Of a DNA stretch of 58,690 bases, positions 48,720 to 58,531 are shown one piece after another. The notes under the pieces were generated by a model. That model was given only the letters and a program-made list of their open reading frames with translations, did no database searches and had not been told where the DNA came from. Positions within the stretch are counted from its first letter, which is position 1; each line of letters opens with the position of its first letter. Both the position numbers and the translations under genes were made by a program. This DNA is from Pseudooceanicola sp. (GTDB lineage: Bacteria; Pseudomonadota; Alphaproteobacteria; Rhodobacterales; Rhodobacteraceae): assembly GCF_029213205.1 (NCBI RefSeq), contig NZ_JARGNH010000021.1, positions 1 through 58,690 on the forward strand, written 5' to 3'.

Positions 48720-51383
48720 ATGCAAAGCCTGAACGACATCCGGTCGACCTTTTTGAATTACTTCGCCAAACAGGGCCACCAGATCGTGCAATCCAGCCCG
48801 CTGGTGCCACGCAATGACCCGACCCTGATGTTCACCAACTCCGGTATGGTTCAGTTCAAGAACCTGTTCACCGGGGTCGAACATCGCGATTACAGCCGCG
48901 CGACCAGCGCGCAGAAATGCGTGCGCGCCGGCGGCAAACACAACGACCTGGACAATGTCGGTTATACCGCGCGTCACCATACCTTCTTTGAAATGCTTGG
49001 AAATTTCAGCTTTGGCGATTATTTCAAGGCCGAGGCGATCCCCTTTGCCTGGGAGCTGATCACCAAGGAATTGGGCATCCCCAAGGACAAGTTGCTGGTC
49101 ACAGTCTATCACACCGATGACGAGGCCGCGGATATCTGGAAAAAGGTCGCCGGACTGAGCGACGACAAGATCATTCGCATCCCGACCAGTGACAATTTCT
49201 GGCAAATGGGGCCGACCGGGCCCTGTGGGCCCTGCACCGAGATCTTCTATGACCACGGCGAAAAGTTCTGGGGCGGTCCTCCGGGCAGCCCGGATGAGGA
49301 TGGCGACCGGTTCATCGAAATCTGGAACGTCGTTTTCATGCAGAACGAGCAGTTCGAGGACGGTACGATGAAGGCGCTCGACATGCAGTCGATCGACACC
49401 GGCATGGGCATCGAACGGGTCGCGGCGCTGCTGCAGGGCACCAATGACAATTACGCCACCGACCTGATGCGCGCGCTGATCGAGGCCTCGGCCCACGCGA
49501 CCAGCTCGGACCCGGACGGGCCGGGCAAGACCCACCATCGGGTGATCGCCGATCACCTGCGCTCGACCTCGTTCCTGATTGCCGACGGGGTGATGCCGGC
49601 CAATGACGGGCGTGGCTATGTGCTGCGCCGGATCATGCGGCGGGCAATGCGCCATGCGCATCTGCTGGGCGCGCAGGATCCGCTGATGCACCGGCTGGTG
49701 CCGGAACTGGTGCGCCAGATGGGCGAAGCCTATCCCGAGTTGCACACTGCCCAGGCGCTGATCCAGGAAACCCTGCAACAGGAAGAGATCCGCTTTCGCC
49801 AGACCCTGGACCGCGGGCTGAAGCTGCTGGACGAAGAGCTCGACCGTCTGCCCGATGGCGCCGAACTGCCCGGCACGGCGGCGTTCAAGCTCTATGACAC
49901 CTTCGGGTTCCCGCTGGATCTGACCCAGGACGCACTGCGCGAACAGGGCCGCAGCGTCGATATCGCCGGATTTGATGCGGCGATGGCCGAGCAAAAGGCC
50001 AAGGCGCGGGCCGCCTGGGCCGGCACCGGCGAGGCCGCCGATGGCAAGGTCTGGTTCGATCTGGCCGAGGCGCATGGCAGCACCGAATTCCTCGGCTATG
50101 ACACCGAAGAGGCCGAGGCGCAGATCCTGGCGCTGGTGGCCGAGGGTGCGAACACCGACCAGCAGAGCGCCGGCGCCAGCTGTCAGATCGTGGTGAACCA
50201 GACACCGTTCTATGCGGAATCCGGTGGCCAGGTTGGCGACACCGGCGTGATCAGCACTGAAACCGGGCAGGCGCGGATCACTGACACCAAAAAGGTGGCG
50301 GGGGTGTTCATCCACTTTGCCGAGGTGGAAAAAGGCACGATTTCAAAGGGTCAGGCGGCGAAGTTAAGCGTAGAGCATGGCCGCCGCTCGCAGATTCGTG
50401 CCAACCATTCGGCCACCCATCTGTTGCATGAAGCGCTGCGCGAGGCGCTTGGCGATCACGTTGCGCAACGTGGGTCTCTGAATGCGCCGGACCGGCTGCG
50501 TTTTGACTTCAGCCATGGCAAGGCGCTGAGCGGCGATGAAATCGCCCGCATCGAACAGGAGGTCAACGCCTTCATTCGCCAGAACACCCCGGTGGAAACC
50601 CGGATCATGACCCCGGACGACGCCCGCGCGATTGGCGCCCAGGCGCTGTTTGGCGAGAAATATGGCGATGAGGTCCGGGTGGTCTCGATGGGCCGCGCGG
50701 CCAGTGGCAAGGGCCAGGATGGCCAGACCTATTCGCTTGAACTCTGCGGCGGCACCCATGTGAAACGCACCGGCGATATCGGTGCCTTTGCCCTGACCGG
50801 CGAAAGCGCCTCTTCCGCCGGGGTGCGGCGGATCGAGGCGCTGACCGGGCAGGCGGCGCTGGATGGGCTGCGCGAGCGGGACAAATCTCTGAGCAGCATC
50901 GAGTCGCTGTTGAAGGTCGCCGGTGACGGGGTGGTGGACCGGGTCCGCGCCCTGGTCGACGAACGCAAGGCGCTGACCAACGAGCTGGCGCAGCTGCGTC
51001 GCGATCTGGCGATGGCGGGTGGTGCCGGTCCGGGCGAGGCGGCGGCGGCCGAAGATGTTGGCGGCGTCCAGTTTCTGGCCCAGGTGATGCAGGGCGTGTC
51101 GGGCAAGGACCTGCCGGCGCTGATTGATGAGCTCAAGACGCGGATCGGATCCGGGGCCGTGCTGCTGATTGCCGACAGCGATGGCAAGGCCGCGGTGGCT
51201 GCCGGGGTGACCAAGGACCTGACCGGGCGCCTGTCGGCGGTCGATCTGGTGCGCGCGGCGGTGCAGGAACTCGGCGGCAAGGGGGGCGGTGGTCGCCCGG
51301 ACATGGCCCAGGGTGGCGGGCGCGACGCTGGCAATGCCGATCAGGCGATTGCCGCCGCCCGCAATGTCATCGCCCCGGCATGA
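48720..51383 (+). CDS. alaS: alanyl-tRNA synthetase
   Basis: Charges tRNA-Ala with alanine. The 887-residue protein starts at [20 protein letters not shown] and has the class II catalytic core ([31 protein letters not shown]), the editing domain with [11 protein letters not shown] and CGGTHV as zinc-binding motifs, and the C-terminal C-Ala region. Standard length. It follows recA, as in many alphaproteobacteria. The 180 nt leader between them contains the recA terminator. Confidence 0.97.
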   Translation: MQSLNDIRSTFLNYFAKQGHQIVQSSPLVPRNDPTLMFTNSGMVQFKNLFTGVEHRDYSRATSAQKCVRAGGKHNDLDNVGYTARHHTFFEMLGNFSFGDYFKAEAIPFAWELITKELGIPKDKLLVTVYHTDDEAADIWKKVAGLSDDKIIRIPTSDNFWQMGPTGPCGPCTEIFYDHGEKFWGGPPGSPDEDGDRFIEIWNVVFMQNEQFEDGTMKALDMQSIDTGMGIERVAALLQGTNDNYATDLMRALIEASAHATSSDPDGPGKTHHRVIADHLRSTSFLIADGVMPANDGRGYVLRRIMRRAMRHAHLLGAQDPLMHRLVPELVRQMGEAYPELHTAQALIQETLQQEEIRFRQTLDRGLKLLDEELDRLPDGAELPGTAAFKLYDTFGFPLDLTQDALREQGRSVDIAGFDAAMAEQKAKARAAWAGTGEAADGKVWFDLAEAHGSTEFLGYDTEEAEAQILALVAEGANTDQQSAGASCQIVVNQTPFYAESGGQVGDTGVISTETGQARITDTKKVAGVFIHFAEVEKGTISKGQAAKLSVEHGRRSQIRANHSATHLLHEALREALGDHVAQRGSLNAPDRLRFDFSHGKALSGDEIARIEQEVNAFIRQNTPVETRIMTPDDARAIGAQALFGEKYGDEVRVVSMGRAASGKGQDGQTYSLELCGGTHVKRTGDIGAFALTGESASSAGVRRIEALTGQAALDGLRERDKSLSSIESLLKVAGDGVVDRVRALVDERKALTNELAQLRRDLAMAGGAGPGEAAAAEDVGGVQFLAQVMQGVSGKDLPALIDELKTRIGSGAVLLIADSDGKAAVAAGVTKDLTGRLSAVDLVRAAVQELGGKGGGGRPDMAQGGGRDAGNADQAIAAARNVIAPA

Positions 51384-51417
51384 TCGACGCAATGTAACCG
51401 CAGGATAGGAGGGGCCG

Positions 51418-51705
51418 ATGCCCGCACTCTGGATTGCCCATGTCACCGTCACCGACGAAGCGGCCTATGGCAAATACGCCGCCCTGGCCGGGCCCGCGAT
51501 TGCCAAGCATGGCGGGCATTTCATCGCCCGCGCCGGGCGCTATGTGCAGCTTGAAGGCACCGACCGGCCACGCAATGTGGTGGCCAAGTTCCCGGATGTC
51601 GAGGCGGCGGTCGCCTGTTACAACTCGCCCGAGTATCAGGCGGCGTTGAGCCATGCCAAAGGTGCGTCCGAGCGTGAGTTGCTGGTGGTCGAAACCACCG
51701 AATAA
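51418..51705 (+). CDS. DUF1330 domain protein
   Basis: A 95-residue dimeric alpha+beta-barrel protein: LWIAHVTVTDEAAYGKYAAL, then GRYVQLEGTDRPRNVVAKFP and YNSPEYQAAL. The function of the family is unknown. AGGAGGGG precedes the ATG, 34 nt after alaS, so it is probably co-transcribed. Confidence 0.88.
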   Translation: MPALWIAHVTVTDEAAYGKYAALAGPAIAKHGGHFIARAGRYVQLEGTDRPRNVVAKFPDVEAAVACYNSPEYQAALSHAKGASERELLVVETTE

Positions 51706-51708
51706 CGC

Positions 51709-53004
51709 TCAGCGTTCCGGAATCAGCCCACGCGGTGAGAACCGCAGCACCAGCAGCAGGATCACCCCCATGGTCAGCAGCCGCATATGCGCGGCGCTGT
51801 CCAGCAGATGGGTCTTGAGCGGCCCCTCCGCCATGCCGGAGGTCAGGGTTTGCAGGAACCACAGCCCCGCGGGTTCGACCTGCACCCAGGCGAACCAGAT
51901 CAACATGCCGCCCAGAACGGCGCCGAAATTGTTGCCCGATCCGCCGACGATCACCATCACCCAGATCAGGAAGGTAAAGCGCAGCGGCTGATAGGTGCCG
52001 GGGGTCAATTGCCCGTCCAGCGTGGTCATCATCGCCCCGGCAATGCCGCAGACCGCCGAGCCCAGGATAAAGATCTGCAGATGCCGTCCGATCACGTCCT
52101 TGCCCATCGCCTCGGCGGCGACCTCATTGTCGCGGATGGCGCGCATCATCCGCCCCCAGGGCGAATGCAGCGCCCGCTGCGCCAGGAACAGCAGCAGGAT
52201 CAGGACCATTGCGAACAGCACGCCGTAGATGCCCTTGACCCAGAGCGTCGAGGCGGTGACCGGATCAATGCCGATGGCCGTGGCGTTTTCGACGAAACCG
52301 GGGGTGTTCTGCAGATCGATCTCATTGGGCACCGGGCGCGGCAGGCCGATGACATTCTTGACCCCGCGCGTCAGCCAATCCTCATTCTTCATCACCGCGA
52401 CGATGATTTCGGCAATCCCCAGTGTCGCAATCGCCAGGTAATCCGAGCGCAGCCCCAGCGCGGTCTTGCCGATGATCCAGGCTGCACCGGCCGCCAGCAC
52501 CCCGCCAATCGGCCAGGCCAGCAGCACCGGCAGGCCAAGCCCGCCGAGAAACCCGGTGGAGGCCGGGTTCACCGCTTCGACCGCCTCGACACCGCCGTCA
52601 AACACCCAGCGGAACAGAAAGAAGCCCACGACCAGCACCGCGATCACCGCGAGGGTTCGGTGGCGGCGCAGCCGTTTCAGCACCAGTGCCGCCGCGACGA
52701 TGACCCCGGCGCCGGTCGCCAGCCCGGCGAGGATGCGCAGCCCACCGGCTGACCAGGCCTCGGTCACCGGCGGATGCGCCACCAGAACCGTGGCCAGCCC
52801 ACCGAGGGCGACAAAGCCCATGACCCCGATGTTGAACAGCCCGGCAAAGCCCCATTGCAGGTTCAACCCCAGCGCCATCACCGCCGATATCAGCCCCATG
52901 TTCAGGATCAACAGCGCCGAATTCCAGCTCTGCACCATGCCGGTGCCGACGATCAGCACCACGACCAGCCCGAACAGGGCCACCTTGCGCGCGGTCTCGC
53001 TCAT
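51709..53004 (-). CDS. livM: branched-chain amino-acid-type ABC permease LivM
   Basis: A 431-residue permease with about ten membrane helices. N-terminal LNLQWGFAGLFNIGVMGFVALGG and the conserved cytoplasmic EAA-type loop SPWGRMMRAIRDNEVAAEAMGKD are typical of LivM. It is longer than E. coli LivM owing to an N-terminal helical region. The start overlaps the livH stop (ATGA). Confidence 0.9.
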   Translation of the reverse strand: MSETARKVALFGLVVVLIVGTGMVQSWNSALLILNMGLISAVMALGLNLQWGFAGLFNIGVMGFVALGGLATVLVAHPPVTEAWSAGGLRILAGLATGAGVIVAAALVLKRLRRHRTLAVIAVLVVGFFLFRWVFDGGVEAVEAVNPASTGFLGGLGLPVLLAWPIGGVLAAGAAWIIGKTALGLRSDYLAIATLGIAEIIVAVMKNEDWLTRGVKNVIGLPRPVPNEIDLQNTPGFVENATAIGIDPVTASTLWVKGIYGVLFAMVLILLLFLAQRALHSPWGRMMRAIRDNEVAAEAMGKDVIGRHLQIFILGSAVCGIAGAMMTTLDGQLTPGTYQPLRFTFLIWVMVIVGGSGNNFGAVLGGMLIWFAWVQVEPAGLWFLQTLTSGMAEGPLKTHLLDSAAHMRLLTMGVILLLVLRFSPRGLIPER

Positions 53005-54014
53005 ACTGATTTCCCCCTGAACAGGCCCGTCGGGCGGAACAGCAACACGATCAGCAGGATCACGAAACTGACCGCGAATTTGTAATCGGTGGACAGCAGC
53101 TGCACCAGATTGTCCGGCGCCATCGAGTCCGGCAGCAGATAGCCCAGCACCTTCTTCCAGGCATAGGTCACCGTCACCTCGGAAAAGGCGATCAGAAAGC
53201 CACCGGCAATCGCGCCCAGCGGATTGCCCAGCCCGCCGACAATTGCACTGGCAAAGATCGGCAGCAGCAATTGGAAATAGGTGAAGGGTCTGAATGACTT
53301 GTCGAGCCCATAGAGGACCCCGGCCACGGTCGCCAGCGCCGCCACAATCAACCAGGTAACCAGCACCACCCGTTCCGGGTTGATCCCCGACAGCAGCGCC
53401 AGATCCTCGTTGTCGGAATAGGCGCGCATCGATTTACCGGTGCGGGTGCGGTTCAGGAACCAGAACAATGCGATCACCACGATGATCGCGGTGACGATTG
53501 TCAGCACCTGGGTGCTGCGCAATGCCAGCCCTTCGCTCAGCCCGGTCCATTGCTTGAACTCGCGGGCGGTGATCAGAAACCGTGCGCCATCGGCAAAGCG
53601 CTGATCCTCCGGCCCGATGATCAGCCGGACAACGCCGTTCATCACGAACATCACCCCGATCGAGACGATGACCAGGATCACCGGCTTGGCCCGGACCCGA
53701 CGGTAAAAGCGATAGACCATGCGGTCGGTGGCCAGCACCAGCAATGCCGTTGCCGCGATGCCCAGCGGCAGCGCCAGCAGCGCGGTCGGCAGCGGGCCCA
53801 GCGACACGCCCATGGATTGCAGCCCCCAGGTCGCCAGAATGGTCACCATGGTGCCAAAGGCCATGGTGTCGCCATGGGCGAAATTGGAAAATCTCAGAAT
53901 CCCGTAGACCAGGGTCACCCCGAGGGCGCCAATCGCCAATTGGCTGCCATAGGTGATGCCCGGCACCAGCACATAATTCAGCAGCGCCACCAGGGCGTTC
54001 AGCACATCCATCAA
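53001..54014 (-). CDS. livH: branched-chain amino-acid-type ABC permease LivH
   Basis: A 337-residue membrane permease. Landmarks: FSNFAHGDTMAFG near the N-terminus and the loop TRTGKSMRAYSDNEDLALLSGINPERV. It starts by ATGA overlap with the small periplasmic protein gene upstream and ends in overlap with livM. Substrate class (amino acid, urea or amide) is not decided by the permease. Confidence 0.9.
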   Translation of the reverse strand: MMDVLNALVALLNYVLVPGITYGSQLAIGALGVTLVYGILRFSNFAHGDTMAFGTMVTILATWGLQSMGVSLGPLPTALLALPLGIAATALLVLATDRMVYRFYRRVRAKPVILVIVSIGVMFVMNGVVRLIIGPEDQRFADGARFLITAREFKQWTGLSEGLALRSTQVLTIVTAIIVVIALFWFLNRTRTGKSMRAYSDNEDLALLSGINPERVVLVTWLIVAALATVAGVLYGLDKSFRPFTYFQLLLPIFASAIVGGLGNPLGAIAGGFLIAFSEVTVTYAWKKVLGYLLPDSMAPDNLVQLLSTDYKFAVSFVILLIVLLFRPTGLFRGKSV

Positions 54015-54394
54015 TACAATACCTCACAGCGCATCAGATCCATCTCGGCCCCGCCATCGCCCTGGCGGATCCGCAGCGCCGATTGCGGGCCGGTCAGCGC
54101 CAGCGACTGGTGCGCGCCCTCGGCGTCGGTCCAGTTGAATGGCCCGGTACGGGCCAACCCGCGGGCCGGTCGGCCGGGGCTGTCATCGACCCAGATCGAA
54201 TAATCACCACTGCCGTGGCGATCCAGCGCCTCGGGCTCGACGGCAAACCGCAACGCCCCGGTTGCCGCCGCGCAGGGCCCCAGTGCCTGACAGCGGCTGA
54301 CAATGTCGCAGGTCATCTCCAGCCGCGCGCCCTCGGCCCGGAGCGGGGCAGGGGCGGCGGCAACGGCCAGCAACAGGGCAACGCGCATCCTCAT
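54011..54394 (-). CDS. small periplasmic protein embedded in the liv operon
   Basis: A 127-residue unrecognised protein with a probable signal peptide (MRMRVALLLAVAAAPAPLRAEG, cleavage near residue 20). The mature part has Cys29, Cys35, Cys41 and Cys124, enough for two disulfides, and a beta-rich, acidic composition. It is linked to livF and livH by ATGA overlaps on both sides, so it is made in step with the transporter. It might be an accessory of the binding protein or transporter; no known Liv system component corresponds to it. Confidence 0.75.
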   Translation of the reverse strand: MRMRVALLLAVAAAPAPLRAEGARLEMTCDIVSRCQALGPCAAATGALRFAVEPEALDRHGSGDYSIWVDDSPGRPARGLARTGPFNWTDAEGAHQSLALTGPQSALRIRQGDGGAEMDLMRCEVLY

Positions 54395-55104
54395 CCGCCC
54401 AGAAAACTCCGCCGGACCTCGGGATCGGCGAGCAATTCCTTGCCGCTGCCGGTATGGGCATTGCCGCCCTGCACCAGAACATAGGCCTTGTCGGCAATCT
54501 CCAGCGCCTGGCGCGCGTTCTGTTCGACCATCAGCACCGGCAGACCGGTGCGCGCCACCTCGATGATCCGATCAAACAGTTCATCCATCACGATCGGGCT
54601 GACCCCGGCGGTCGGCTCATCCAGCATCAGCACTTTGGGCTCGGTCATCAGCGCCCGGCCCACCGCCACCTGCTGGCGCTGGCCGCCCGACAATTCCCCC
54701 GCCGCTTGCCGCCGCTTGTCGCGTAGGATCGGAAACAGATCATAGACCTGCTCCATCGTGGTGCGGAAATTGTCGCGGCGCAGGAATGCCCCCATCTCGA
54801 GGTTCTCCTCGACGGACAGCGAGGGAAAGACATTCGCCACCTGCGGCACGAATCCCATGCCCTTGGCCACCCGCGCCTGCGGGCTGAGTCCGGTGATATC
54901 CTCACCATCCAGCCGCACCGCGCCGCCGCGCAGCACCAGCATCCCGAACAGCGCCTTCATCGCGGTGGATTTGCCGGCGCCATTCGGCCCGACGATCACC
55001 GCGATCTCGCCGCGCTCGACCGCCACGGTGCAGTCATGCAGGATGTCCGGCCCGGAGCCATAGCCGCCGGTCATCCGCTCACCGATCAGAAACGGCTCAC
55101 TCAT
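54391..55104 (-). CDS. livF: ABC transporter ATP-binding protein LivF
   Basis: A 237-residue ATPase. Walker A is GPNGAGKSTAMKALFG, Q-loop FVPQVANVFPSLSVEENL, signature LSGGQRQQVAVGRALM and Walker B VLMLDEPTAGVSP. First of the overlapping livF-hyp-livH-livM run, 59 nt after livG. Confidence 0.92.
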   Translation of the reverse strand: MSEPFLIGERMTGGYGSGPDILHDCTVAVERGEIAVIVGPNGAGKSTAMKALFGMLVLRGGAVRLDGEDITGLSPQARVAKGMGFVPQVANVFPSLSVEENLEMGAFLRRDNFRTTMEQVYDLFPILRDKRRQAAGELSGGQRQQVAVGRALMTEPKVLMLDEPTAGVSPIVMDELFDRIIEVARTGLPVLMVEQNARQALEIADKAYVLVQGGNAHTGSGKELLADPEVRRSFLGG

Positions 55105-55163
55105 CTGGCGCGACCCCCACCTTCATCTTGCCAAAAATATTCCCGCCGGAGGCCGCTGACATA

Positions 55164-55949
55164 TCAACCGGCACCGGCAGTGGCCTTGTTCTTCAGACCG
55201 GTGCCAAGATAGGCCTCGATCACCCGCTCATCGGCCTTGATCTGATCCAGGCTGCCCTCGGCCAGAACCCGTCCCTCGGCCATGCAGATCACCGGATCGC
55301 AAAGCCGGTCGATGAAATCCATGTCATGTTCGATCACCACAAAGGTGTAACCGCGTTCGCGGTTCAGCCGCAGGATGGCGTCGCCAATGGTGTTCAGCAG
55401 GGTGCGGTTCACCCCGGCGCCGACCTCGTCCAGAAACACGATGCGGGCGTCGACCATCATCGTGCGGCCCAGCTCCAGCAACTTTTTCTGACCGCCGGAC
55501 AGGTTGCCGGCCTTTTCATCTGCCAGATGCGAAATCGTCAGAAAATCCAGAACCTCGTCGGCCTTCGCCGTCAGCTCACGTTCTTCCGTGGCGATCCGGC
55601 CACGGTGGAACCAGGCATTCCACAGCTGTTCGCCGGATTGTCCGCCGGGCACCATCATCAAATTCTCGCGCACGCTCATCGAGGCGAATTCATGGGCGAT
55701 CTGGAAGGTGCGCAGCAGGCCCTTCTGAAACAGCAGATGCGGGGCCAGCCCGGTGATGTCCTCACCTGCCATCGTCACCCGACCCGAGGTCGGCTTCAGC
55801 ACACCGGCGATCACGTTGAACAGGGTGGTTTTGCCGGCCCCATTCGGGCCGATCAAGCCGGTGATCGTGCCCTCGCGGATGCTCAGGCTGGCGCCGTCCA
55901 CGGCACGAAAGCCGCCGAAATGCCGGTGCACATCCTCAACAACGATCAT
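55164..55949 (-). CDS. livG: ABC transporter ATP-binding protein LivG
   Basis: A 261-residue ATPase. Walker A is GPNGAGKTTLFNVIAG, signature LSGGQKKLLELGRTMM, and Walker B IVFLDEVGAGVNRTL, with the LivG-typical Asp-Glu-Val-Gly instead of DEPxxG. It is separated from the binding-protein gene by a 119-nt gap with a strong hairpin. Confidence 0.92.
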   Translation of the reverse strand: MIVVEDVHRHFGGFRAVDGASLSIREGTITGLIGPNGAGKTTLFNVIAGVLKPTSGRVTMAGEDITGLAPHLLFQKGLLRTFQIAHEFASMSVRENLMMVPGGQSGEQLWNAWFHRGRIATEERELTAKADEVLDFLTISHLADEKAGNLSGGQKKLLELGRTMMVDARIVFLDEVGAGVNRTLLNTIGDAILRLNRERGYTFVVIEHDMDFIDRLCDPVICMAEGRVLAEGSLDQIKADERVIEAYLGTGLKNKATAGAG

Positions 55950-56030
55950 TCATGTCCCCGCTTGATTTCGCGCTCTGCGGCGCGCTGCTCCGGGCATTGC
56001 CGCAAAAGCCACCCGGATTGTCATCAGATT

Positions 56031-56061
56031 CAGGCAGCCCGGGTCGATCCCGGGCCGCCTG
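56031..56061 (-). terminator. hairpin between binding-protein gene and livG
   Basis: CAGGC and GCCTG, then after a mismatch GCCCGGG and CCCGGGC, form an extended 12-bp-type stem with a 5-nt loop. No T-run follows, so it probably attenuates rather than stops transcription, or protects the 3' end of the binding-protein mRNA, giving more binding protein than transporter. Confidence 0.5.
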
Positions 56062-56068
56062 TTTGCCG

Positions 56069-57262
56069 TCAGCGGTATTTCACCGTGGTGATCTTGCCAC
56101 CAGTCAGGGTGATCTGGCGATAGCTGCCCGCCGATTCACCGGGTCCGATCAGCTCCACCGCGGTCGCGCCGACATAGTCGATGTCGGTGCCAGCTGCGAG
56201 CAGCTCAAGCGCCTTGGCCAGTTCACCGGGAAAGATCTTTTCACCCGGCGCATTGGCGACATCCAGGACCTTGCCTTTATAGTCCGCCGGGTCCGAGGAC
56301 CCCGCCGCCTGCATCGCCAGCATGATCAGCGCCGCCGCGTCATAGCTCTCCGAGGTGAATGGCGAGGTGCTGTCGAACTTGCCATCAACCAGCGCCGTAT
56401 ACATCGCCGCACCTTCGCTGTCGGTGCCCGGGAGCTGTCCGGTGGAGCCATCGATTTCGGTGCCAAAGTTTTCTTCCAGCTTGGCACCGATCATCCCGTC
56501 GGGGAAATGGAAGGTGTCAAAGGCACCGGCATCCAATGCCGCCCGGACAACACCGGACCCGCCTTGGTCGACATAGCCTGCAACCACCAGACGCTCGCCA
56601 CCGGCCGAGGCCAGAGCCGCGACTTCGGCGGAATAATCAGCCTTGCCGTCCTCATGCGCCGCCGAGATGGTGATCTTGCCACCCGCCGCCTCATAGGCGG
56701 ACTGGAAGCTGTCGGCCAGACCCTTGCCGTAATCGGTGTTGGAATAGGTCAACGCCACCGATTTTATGCCTTCTTCCAGCAGGATATCCGCCATGATCTG
56801 ACCCTGACGGGCGTCCGACGGCGAGGTGCGGAAGAACAGGCCGTTGTCCTCGGCGGTCGACAGGCCTGGCGACGTGGCCGAAGGCGAAATCATCACCATG
56901 CCGTTCGGAACCGCCGCATTGGCCAGAACCGCGCTGGTCACGCCCGAGCAATCGGCGCCCATGATCGCCTTGATCCCATCCGAGGTGATCAGACGCACGG
57001 CAGCCGCAGTTGCGGCGGCGGCGTCGACGCAGGTCGAATCTGCCCGCACTGGCGTTACCTTGGCGCCGCCCAGCAGCTTGCCGCTGTCGCTGACCTCTTT
57101 CATCGCCAGTTCGGCGCCCGCCGCCATCGACGGCGTCAGACTTTCGATCGGGCCGGTAAACCCCAGAACCACACCGATCTTGATTTCGTCGCTGTGGCTT
57201 GCGGCCAGCGCCGAGGTGGCGACAAGCGCGCTGGCCGCCGTGGCCAGTAGAAGTTTTTTCAT
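56069..57262 (-). CDS. periplasmic substrate-binding protein of the Liv-type transporter
   Basis: A 397-residue type I periplasmic binding protein. Signal peptide MKKLLLATAASALVATSALA, then IKIGVVLGFTGPIESLTP. The chain has GADCSGVTSAVLANAAVPNG and DYGKGLADSFQSAYEAAGG, as in LivK-family receptors. First gene of the minus operon. The ligand is not predictable from sequence; amino acids, amides and others are possible. Confidence 0.9.
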   Translation of the reverse strand: MKKLLLATAASALVATSALAASHSDEIKIGVVLGFTGPIESLTPSMAAGAELAMKEVSDSGKLLGGAKVTPVRADSTCVDAAAATAAAVRLITSDGIKAIMGADCSGVTSAVLANAAVPNGMVMISPSATSPGLSTAEDNGLFFRTSPSDARQGQIMADILLEEGIKSVALTYSNTDYGKGLADSFQSAYEAAGGKITISAAHEDGKADYSAEVAALASAGGERLVVAGYVDQGGSGVVRAALDAGAFDTFHFPDGMIGAKLEENFGTEIDGSTGQLPGTDSEGAAMYTALVDGKFDSTSPFTSESYDAAALIMLAMQAAGSSDPADYKGKVLDVANAPGEKIFPGELAKALELLAAGTDIDYVGATAVELIGPGESAGSYRQITLTGGKITTVKYR

Positions 57263-57424
57263 GTCTCAATCTCCCTGATTGGAACTAGGTCCGGACCGGA
57301 GCCTATGCGCACAGAATTGAAAAGAAAAGCACCTGAGCGGTGGAACCAACGGAAACGCGGCCGACCGAGGGGGATGACCCGAACGCCAACCGGGCTATAT
57401 TCGGTCCAGACCATGGGGACCATC

Positions 57425-58516
57425 ATGCGCAATCTGATCGCCGCACTCATCATCGTTCTGGCATTGCCCGAAACCGCCCTGGCACTGGACACCTCCACCG
57501 GGCCGGTGCGGATCGAAAAGGTTGCCGACGGCCTCCGCGGCCCCTGGGCGATCGGGTTCCTGCCGGATGGTGGCGTCCTCGTCACCGAAAAGCGCGGGCG
57601 GCTTTGGCATATTCAGGACGGCCGCGCCCGGCGCGTTGCCGGTCTGCCTGAGGTTGCCGTTCAGGGGCAGGGCGGGTTGCTCGATATCCTGGTGCCGCGC
57701 GACTTTGCCGAAAGCCGCCAGATCTACCTGACCCACGCCAAACCGCAGGCGGGTGGCAGCGGCACTGCCCTGTCGGTCGGACGTCTGTCTGCCGACGGCA
57801 CAAGGCTGACCGGGACGCAGGTGATTGTTGAGATGACGCCGGGATCCACCGGCGGCAAGCATTTCGGTTCGCGTCTGGTCGAGGGACGGGATGGCAAGAT
57901 CTACATGAGCGTCGGCGAACGCGGTGACCGGCCCGCCGCACAGGACCTGTCGCGGCACAATGGATCCATCCTGAGGCTGAACCGCGATGGCACCGCCCCC
58001 GGAGACAACCCCTTTGTGGATCATCCCGGCGCCCAGCCCGAGATCTGGTCTTATGGCCACCGCAATCCGCAGGGCCTGGCGATGGATGCGCAGGGGCGGA
58101 TCTGGGCGAACGAGCATGGCGCCCGCGGCGGCGATGAGGTCAATTTGATCGCAAAGGGCGCCAATTATGGCTGGCCGATCATCGCCTATGGCCGCCATTA
58201 CTCGGGCAGCCAGATCGGTGAGGGCACAGCCAAGCCCGGGCTGGAACAGCCGGTGATGTACTGGGATCCGTCGATTGCGCCTTCGGGGATGGCATTTCAC
58301 TCCGGCAAGACCCGGCAGGCCTGGCGCGACAATGCCTTTGTCGGGTCACTGAAATTTGACTATATCGCCCGCCTCGCCGGGTCGCCGCTGGCCGAGGTTG
58401 AAAGGATTGAATCCCCTGAAACCCGGCGGGTGCGTGACATTCGCGAAGGACCGGATGGCGCAATCTGGTTCCTGTCCGAGGATCGTGGCGCGCTGTACCG
58501 GATGGTGCCGGAATAA
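57425..58516 (+). CDS. periplasmic PQQ-type aldose sugar dehydrogenase-like protein
   Basis: A 363-residue six-bladed propeller of the soluble glucose/aldose dehydrogenase (YliI/Asd) family. I use the ATG at 57425, which starts the signal peptide MRNLIAALIIVLALPETALA. Landmarks: GPWAIGFLPDGGVLVTEKRG, GGKHFGSRLVEGRDGKIYMSVGERGD, YGHRNPQGLAMDAQGRIW and GGDEVNLIAKGANYGWP, the usual PQQ/Ca2+ ring. The partner electron acceptor is unknown. Divergent from the binding-protein gene. Confidence 0.87.
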   Translation: MRNLIAALIIVLALPETALALDTSTGPVRIEKVADGLRGPWAIGFLPDGGVLVTEKRGRLWHIQDGRARRVAGLPEVAVQGQGGLLDILVPRDFAESRQIYLTHAKPQAGGSGTALSVGRLSADGTRLTGTQVIVEMTPGSTGGKHFGSRLVEGRDGKIYMSVGERGDRPAAQDLSRHNGSILRLNRDGTAPGDNPFVDHPGAQPEIWSYGHRNPQGLAMDAQGRIWANEHGARGGDEVNLIAKGANYGWPIIAYGRHYSGSQIGEGTAKPGLEQPVMYWDPSIAPSGMAFHSGKTRQAWRDNAFVGSLKFDYIARLAGSPLAEVERIESPETRRVRDIREGPDGAIWFLSEDRGALYRMVPE

Positions 58517-58531
58517 CCCGCCGAAGCGCCC

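Noticed and set aside
51704-51716. AACGCT-C-AGCGTT inverted repeat between the DUF1330 gene and livM
   Set aside because: The loop is only one base, too tight for a hairpin, and the sequence overlaps both stop codons.
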